The position numbers and the translations under genes were made by a program. A DNA stretch of 64,000 nucleotides, taken from positions 567,975 through 631,974 of the forward strand of contig NW_004450664.1 in the NCBI RefSeq assembly GCF_000321225.1, given 5' to 3'. The stretch is from Odobenus rosmarus divergens (lineage: Eukaryota; Chordata; Mammalia; Carnivora; Odobenidae). Below the pieces are notes generated by a model. That model was given only the letters and a program-made list of their open reading frames with translations, was not told where the DNA came from and ran no database searches. Below are positions 58,925-64,000 of this stretch, in pieces; the stretch's first letter is position 1; each line of letters starts with the position of its first letter.

Positions 58925-59100
58925 CCCTTCAACATCGGGGCACATTAGAGCCCCCCCCCCGGGGGGGGGGGCTGCTATAATGCACATTCCTGGGCACTAC
59001 TCTTCAGAGGCCACCGAGCAGGTCGGACGTGGAGCCCAGGCATGGGCAGAATTAACAAGCTCCCCAGAGGGTTTGTGTGGCAGGTGATCAGGATTTTAAA
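58925..59100. mobile_element. Possible small hAT-type MITE
   Basis: 'ggggcacattagagcccc' and 'ggcatgggcagaattaacaagctccccagag' resemble MER-type nonautonomous hAT repeats, but the middle is replaced by a C/G homopolymer block. Low certainty. Confidence 0.3.
58951..58971. repeat. C10-G11 homopolymer palindrome
   Basis: Ten C are followed directly by eleven G, with AG before and CT after, so the palindrome extends outside the homopolymers. Confidence 0.95.
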
Positions 59101-59306
59101 ACTGTTTAGTATGACCATCTTCCCAGCCCCTTATCAATCCTTTGGGCAAAGAATGGCTGAGTCTATGGTCTCTAAATTTATTAAGTTTAATATCTGAAAT
59201 AAAGGATGCTGTCCCCTATCTAGATTAAAAAAAAATCTATCAATCATGGAAACAAAACGAGAATCTGAATGAATGTTTTTAAAGGAGAAAAACTTTACAC
59301 GTTTAC

Positions 59307-59361
59307 CTTGCGTCTGGAGATATATTCACTAAAGGCTTAAATGTTTCTTGTAAATAAAGCT
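59307..59361 (-). CDS. PRKAG2: PRKAG2 55-nt exon
   Basis: The exon completes a Glu codon and encodes LYLQETFKPLVNISPDA plus two bases of the next Ser. It has an acceptor ending CAG (59,362-59,364) and a donor GTAAAC (59,301-59,306). It matches human residues 351-368 and provides the start of CBS2. Both junctions keep frame with the flanking exons. Confidence 0.97.
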
Positions 59362-59364
59362 CTG

Positions 59365-60977
59365 TTTTTATAGAAAGAAAATATACAATTAGTAACACAT
59401 TGGCTGTGTGCAATTATTACATAAATTTCTCTTCAGTTTACAGATAACAATTAGAAGGATTAAAAACCAAAATCAAATAAATCTACTTTACTGAATACTA
59501 CTGTATAAATTATAGTTAGGACTATTTTAAACAACTTATAAACTGTTTTCAGGATGTTGCCATTGTGGAAAAATTAAATATCTGAAAACAGTATTACAAC
59601 AGATGTTTTAAGGAGAAGAAAAGTCAAGCAATTGGATGTAAAAAGCAGTACCAGCAGAGGTCACTAGAATGCTACCAAATTACTATCACCCTCCAGAGAT
59701 GAAGCACTCATGAAATCCTTTAAAACTAATTTTCGTAGGTTTTAACAAACTTTGTTCTTTAAGCGTTCTTAAGTTTTATTTTACCAAACTGATGCTCAAA
59801 ATCTGTATCTTGGGGATCTTTGTAGTCTATAGAAATTATCTTTCTAAAGATCCACTGTAACTAATTGCCTTGCTGAGGTTTCTCCACAGAAACCATTCAA
59901 GAATATCTTGACATTACCATTATTACTACCGAATACCATGTAATATCAAATTGTAAATATACTTAAATCTTGGTCTTACATGACTTATATAGAATTTGAT
60001 AAGAAGTATCTCTCTTGGTGTTAAGTTATATACTCATAATAGGCAGTGCTAAGATACAGATTTCATGTTGACCAAGTTTGTTTGCTTTGACTTGATAAAG
60101 CCATTATAAATCAACTATATCATTCAATGAAATTTACAGGTCAAAGCGAATTAAAGGAGCCCCTAGCCCTTTAGAGAATTCTAATGGACGTTCAGATTTC
60201 ACAGCTGCCACTCACAAAGGTTGCTTATCATTCCAAGCAGATTTTCCATTTTTAATTAACGTTTTTCTGTCTACAGGTCCCTCCGTTTCTGTCCAGGCTT
60301 TTCTCTGAGACCCCTACACAAGCCCTCCCCCAATGTCTGTCAGACTGCCTTCCTCAGTGACTTCCACCCCATCCAATCCACCCCCCGCCCCACTGATCCA
60401 GCACGATGGGTCTAAGACAGAACAATCACACAGCTGTAGAATGAGAATTTAAAAAGTAGCTCCATTTCAGAAACGATCCTGTGATTTTAAAGGGTTATTT
60501 TTTCATGTGATTTATCCAAATCTTCCAGTTTAAAGTTCATTTGTTCTATATTTCTCCATGTTTTGTAAAGAAATAATTATTAAATTTAAGAACAGATCCT
60601 TGCTTTCATTAGTGGTAGGAGGCATTCCCCTGGTGCATTTTCTATATAGAGACATGTCTGCGGGCAAGGACAGCCACACTCAGGAGTGAGTGGTGACGCC
60701 GCTGGGGGCAGCGGCTGGGGCCCAGGTGAGCTCATTCGTCCTTATGTCCCAGCCTTAGTATACAGACATGCTGTAGGTTCTCCATAAATGCCCATTCAAC
60801 AGAATGGATCATATTTATAATAGTATGGTACACTACCGAGATTAAAATAGAAATGTTTTAATTATGTAGTTTATTAAGCAGAGAGAGAAGGATCCGTGAA
60901 GTTAAAACATATTTTACACACTAAGCAGAACATTTTTTTCCTGATATTAAAAATTTTTAACGCCCAATTGTGCTTAC
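59365..60977 (-). other. PRKAG2 intron, no feature recognised
   Basis: AT-rich intron without repeats I can name and without additional exon candidates. Confidence 0.5.
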
Positions 60978-61023
60978 CCCTCCATGTTTCAATCTTATGT
61001 TCCTCTAATTCATAAATCTGTAC
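60978..61023 (-). CDS. PRKAG2: PRKAG2 46-nt exon
   Basis: Fifteen codons plus one base encode VQIYELEEHKIETWR, between an acceptor ending CAG (61,024-61,026) and a donor GTAAGC (60,972-60,977). It corresponds to human residues 336-350, the helix linking CBS1 and CBS2. This is the most 5' PRKAG2 exon in the window. The next exon upstream is expected to end in the 'RYYKSPM' segment and lies beyond 64,000. Confidence 0.96.
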
Positions 61024-61206
61024 CTGCAAATGAGAAAAATTCTTATTTACAAATGTTAACATATACTACATAAGAAAAATTACTTCATAACTCCTGCAGA
61101 GTCCCATAATTCAGCAGGTGGAAACAAGATAATTCAGAAATACTGGAAATATAAAATGCTCTACATTTCTTTGGAGATAAATGTTTTCTAAATTTAAAAC
61201 ATAATT

Positions 61207-61325
61207 CAGGCGCCTGGCTGGCTCAGTCAGTGGTGTGTGCGACTCTTGAGCTCAGGGTTGTGAGTCTGCGCCCCACACTGGGTATAGAGTTACTTAAAAA
61301 ATAAAAAATCTTAAAAAAAAAAAAC
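61207..61325 (+). repeat. Carnivore SINE, short form
   Basis: The head is 'caggcgcctggctggctcag', then 'cttgagctcagggttgtgagtctgcgccccacactgggtatagagttactta' and an A-rich tail. Confidence 0.88.
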
Positions 61326-61469
61326 TAGTTATTATATTTTCATTATTTTAACATGAAAATTTCTGATACACTTAAATTTTAAAACATAAATGGACATACA
61401 TACCCAATTCCTTCTTTTTAAAGATACAGAAAATTTTTAGCAACTCTAGTTTAAAAAGGACAAATGGTT

Positions 61470-64000
61470 AAATTGTGCTAAGGAGAGATAGAGAATTTAC
61501 AACCAACACCAGAAATACAATTATAAGAGAACATTATGAGCAATTATATGCCAACAAATTAGGCAATCTGGAAGAAATGGATACATTCCTAGAAACATAT
61601 AAACTACCAAAACTACCAAGAAATGGATACATTCCTAGAAACATATAAACTACCAAACATATAAACTGAAACAGGAAGAAAGAGAAAACCTGAACAGACC
61701 CATAACCAGCAAAGAAACTGAAGCAGTAATCAAAAACCTCCCAACAAACAAGAGTCCAGGGCCAGATGGCTTCCCAGGGGGAATTCTACCAAACATTTAA
61801 AGGAGAATTAACACCTATTCTTCTGAAACTGTTTCAAAAAATAGAAATGGAAGTAAAACTTCCAAACTCATTCTATGAGGTCAGCATTACCTTGATCCCA
61901 AAACCAAAGATCCCGGTAAAAAGGAGAATTACAGACCAATATCCCTGATTGAACACGGATGCAAAAATTCTTACCAAATACTAGCCCATAGGATCCAATG
62001 GTACATTAAAAGGAGTATTCACCATGGCCAAGTGGGATTTATCCCTGGGCTGCAAGGGTGGTTCAACAACCGCAAATCAATCAACGTGATACACCACATT
62101 AATGAAAGAAAGGACAAGAACCATATGATCCTCTCAATAGATGCAGAAAAAGCATTTGACAAAATACAGCATCCTTTCTTAATCAAAACTCTTCAGAGTA
62201 TAGGGATAGAGGGTACATACCTCAATATCATAAAAGCCATCTATGAAAAACCCACAGCGAGTATCATTCTCAATGGGGCAAAACGGAGAGCTTTTCCCCT
62301 AAGGTCAGGAACATGATGGGGATGTCTACCCTCACCGCGGCCGTTCAACATAGTACTGGAAGTCCTCGCCTCAGCAATCAGACAACAAAAAGAACCTTTA
62401 AAAGGCATCTGAATTGGCAAAGAAGAAGTCAAACTTTCACTCTTCTGAGATGACATGATCCTCTATGTAGAAAACCCAAAAGGCTCCACCAAGAAACTGC
62501 TAGCACTGATAGGGGAATTCAGCAAAGTCACAGGATATAAAATCAATGCACAGAAGTCAGTGGCATTTCTATACACTAACAATGAAGCAGAAGGAACAGA
62601 AATCAAGGAATCGATCCCATTTACAATTGCTCCAAAAACCATAAGATACCTAGGAAAACCTAACCAAAGAGGTAAAGGATCTATACTCTGAAAACTACAG
62701 AACACTCATGAAAGAAACTGAGGAAGACACAAAGAAATGGAAAAATATTCCATGCTCATGGACTGGAAGAAGAGATATTGTTAAAATGTCTATGCTACCC
62801 AAAGCAATCTATACATCCAATGCAATCCCTACCAAAATACCATGAGTATTTTTCACAGAGCTGGAACAAACAATCCTAAAATTTGTATGGAACCAGAAAA
62901 GACCCCGAATAGCTAAAGGAAGTTGAAAAAGAAAACCAAAACTGGAGGCATCACAATTCTGGACCTCAAGGTGTATTACAAAGCTGTAATCATCAAAACA
63001 GTATGGTACTGGCACAAAAACACAGATCAATGGAACAGAATAGAGTCCGGAAATGGACCCTCAACTCTATGGTCAACTAATCTTCAACAAAGTAGGAAAG
63101 AATGTCCAATGCAAAAAAGACAGTCTCTTCAACAAACGGTGTTGGGAAAATTGGACAGCCACATGCAGAAGAATGAAACTGGACCATTTCCTTACACCAC
63201 ACACAAAAATAGACTCAAAATGGATGAAAGACCTCAATGTGAGACAGGAATCCATCAAAATCCTAGAGGAGAACACAGGCAGCAACCTCTTTGACCTCAG
63301 CCGCAGCAACTTCTTGCTAGACACATCTCCAAAGGCAAGGGAAGCAAGGGTAGAAATGAACTACTGGGACTTCATCAAGATAAAAAGCTTTTGCACAGCA
63401 AAGGAAACAGTCAACAAAACTAAAAGGCAACCCACAGAATGGGAGAAGATATTTGCAAATGACATATCAGATAAAGGGCTATTTTCCAAAATCTATAAAG
63501 AACTTATCAAGCTCAACACCCAAAGAACAAATAATCCAATCAAGAAATGGACAGAAGACATGAACAGACATTTCTCCAGAGAAGACATACAAATGGCCAA
63601 CAGACACATGAAAAAGTGCTCAACATCACTCATCACCAGGGAAATACAAATCAAAACCACAAAGAGATACCACCTCACACTGGTCAGAATGGCTAAAATT
63701 AACAAGACCGGAAATGACAGATGTTGGCAGGGATGTGGAGAAAGGGGAACCCTCCTACACTGTTGGTGGGAATGCAAGCTGGTGCAGCCACTCTGGAAAA
63801 CAGTATGGAGGTTCCCCAAAAACTTAAAAATACAGCTACCCTATGACCCAGCAATTGCACTACTGGGTATTTACCCCAAAGACACAGATGTAGTGAAAAG
63901 AAGGGCCATATGAACCCCAATGTTCATAGCAGCAATGTCCACAATAGCCAAACTATGGAAAGAGCCCAGATGTCCACTGACAGATGAATGGATAAAGAAG
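61470..64000 (+). mobile_element. 5'-truncated L1, ORF2 reverse transcriptase to C-terminus, antisense in PRKAG2 intron
   Basis: Reading in the plus orientation, the reverse transcriptase finger and palm are recognisable: 'LIPKPKI', '[19 protein letters not shown]' near 62,035 and '[16 protein letters not shown]' near 62,130. Next come the thumb and a long C-terminal frame (63,053-63,913) with the zinc-knuckle-like '[18 protein letters not shown]'. The element continues beyond the window. It is dead: frame breaks occur near 61,940 and 62,690, and a TGA replaces the Ala codon immediately before the catalytic Asp-Asp at 62,446-62,448. It looks younger than the other L1s here, since long frames survive. 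Confidence 0.92.

Noticed and set aside
61027..64000. Upstream PRKAG2 exon ending in RYYKSPM
   Set aside because: Not found; the stretch is SINE and L1. The exon should lie beyond the right edge.

Overview
The window is mammalian nuclear DNA, almost certainly from a carnivore. About thirty tRNA-derived SINEs of the carnivore type (head 'GGCGCCTGGGTGGCTCAG', CT-rich middle, AATAAA-rich tail) are scattered through it on both strands, many with perfect 13-18 bp target-site duplications. Their sequence resembles the bear, seal and mustelid forms; I saw no copy of the dog-specific young subfamily. An arctoid caniform is my best guess, and this is inference.

Two protein-coding genes are present, both on the minus strand and both incomplete. 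Positions 1-11,498 hold RHEB exon 1 (52 coding bases, starting MPQSKSRKIAILGYRSV) and the start of its first intron. Exon 1 sits at the edge of a CpG-island promoter (about 11.1-12.26 kb) with five CCAAT boxes, an E-box, a MEF2-like site and a perfect CArG box. From about 44.3 kb to the right end lies the 3' part of PRKAG2, the gamma-2 subunit of AMP-activated protein kinase. Its last eight coding exons are all intact, in phase and with canonical splice sites. Together they encode residues corresponding to about 336-569 of the human protein, plus a ~1.1 kb 3'UTR. The order and strand match human 7q36.1. RHEB drives mTORC1 and AMPK restrains it, so the neighbours act on the same pathway from opposite sides.

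The roughly 32 kb between the genes, and all the introns, are repeat-dominated: a near-complete but decayed antisense L1 (28.8-36.4 kb), several older L1, L2 and MIR fragments, hAT and Tigger DNA transposons, LTR fragments and SINEs. A second large L1 (61.5 kb to the end) lies antisense inside a PRKAG2 intron. Its reverse transcriptase has a stop codon at the catalytic site.

The standout observation is a pair of Tigger1 DNA-transposon fossils in opposite orientation, 23.1-24.7 kb (intergenic) and 45.8-47.1 kb (last PRKAG2 intron). They share a ~620 bp tract that differs at only about five bases and one CGG unit. Their tips and other parts are diverged as expected for ancient independent copies. 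The shared tract is strongly shifted from A/T to G/C relative to the Tigger1 consensus as I remember it. This is the pattern expected from ectopic, GC-biased gene conversion between inverted repeats about 22.5 kb apart. Recombination between them would invert the DNA carrying the last PRKAG2 exon.

The sequence also has a 50-N assembly gap at 52,803-52,852, flanked by an exact 91-bp duplication within one SINE. That is almost certainly an unmerged overlap and not biology.
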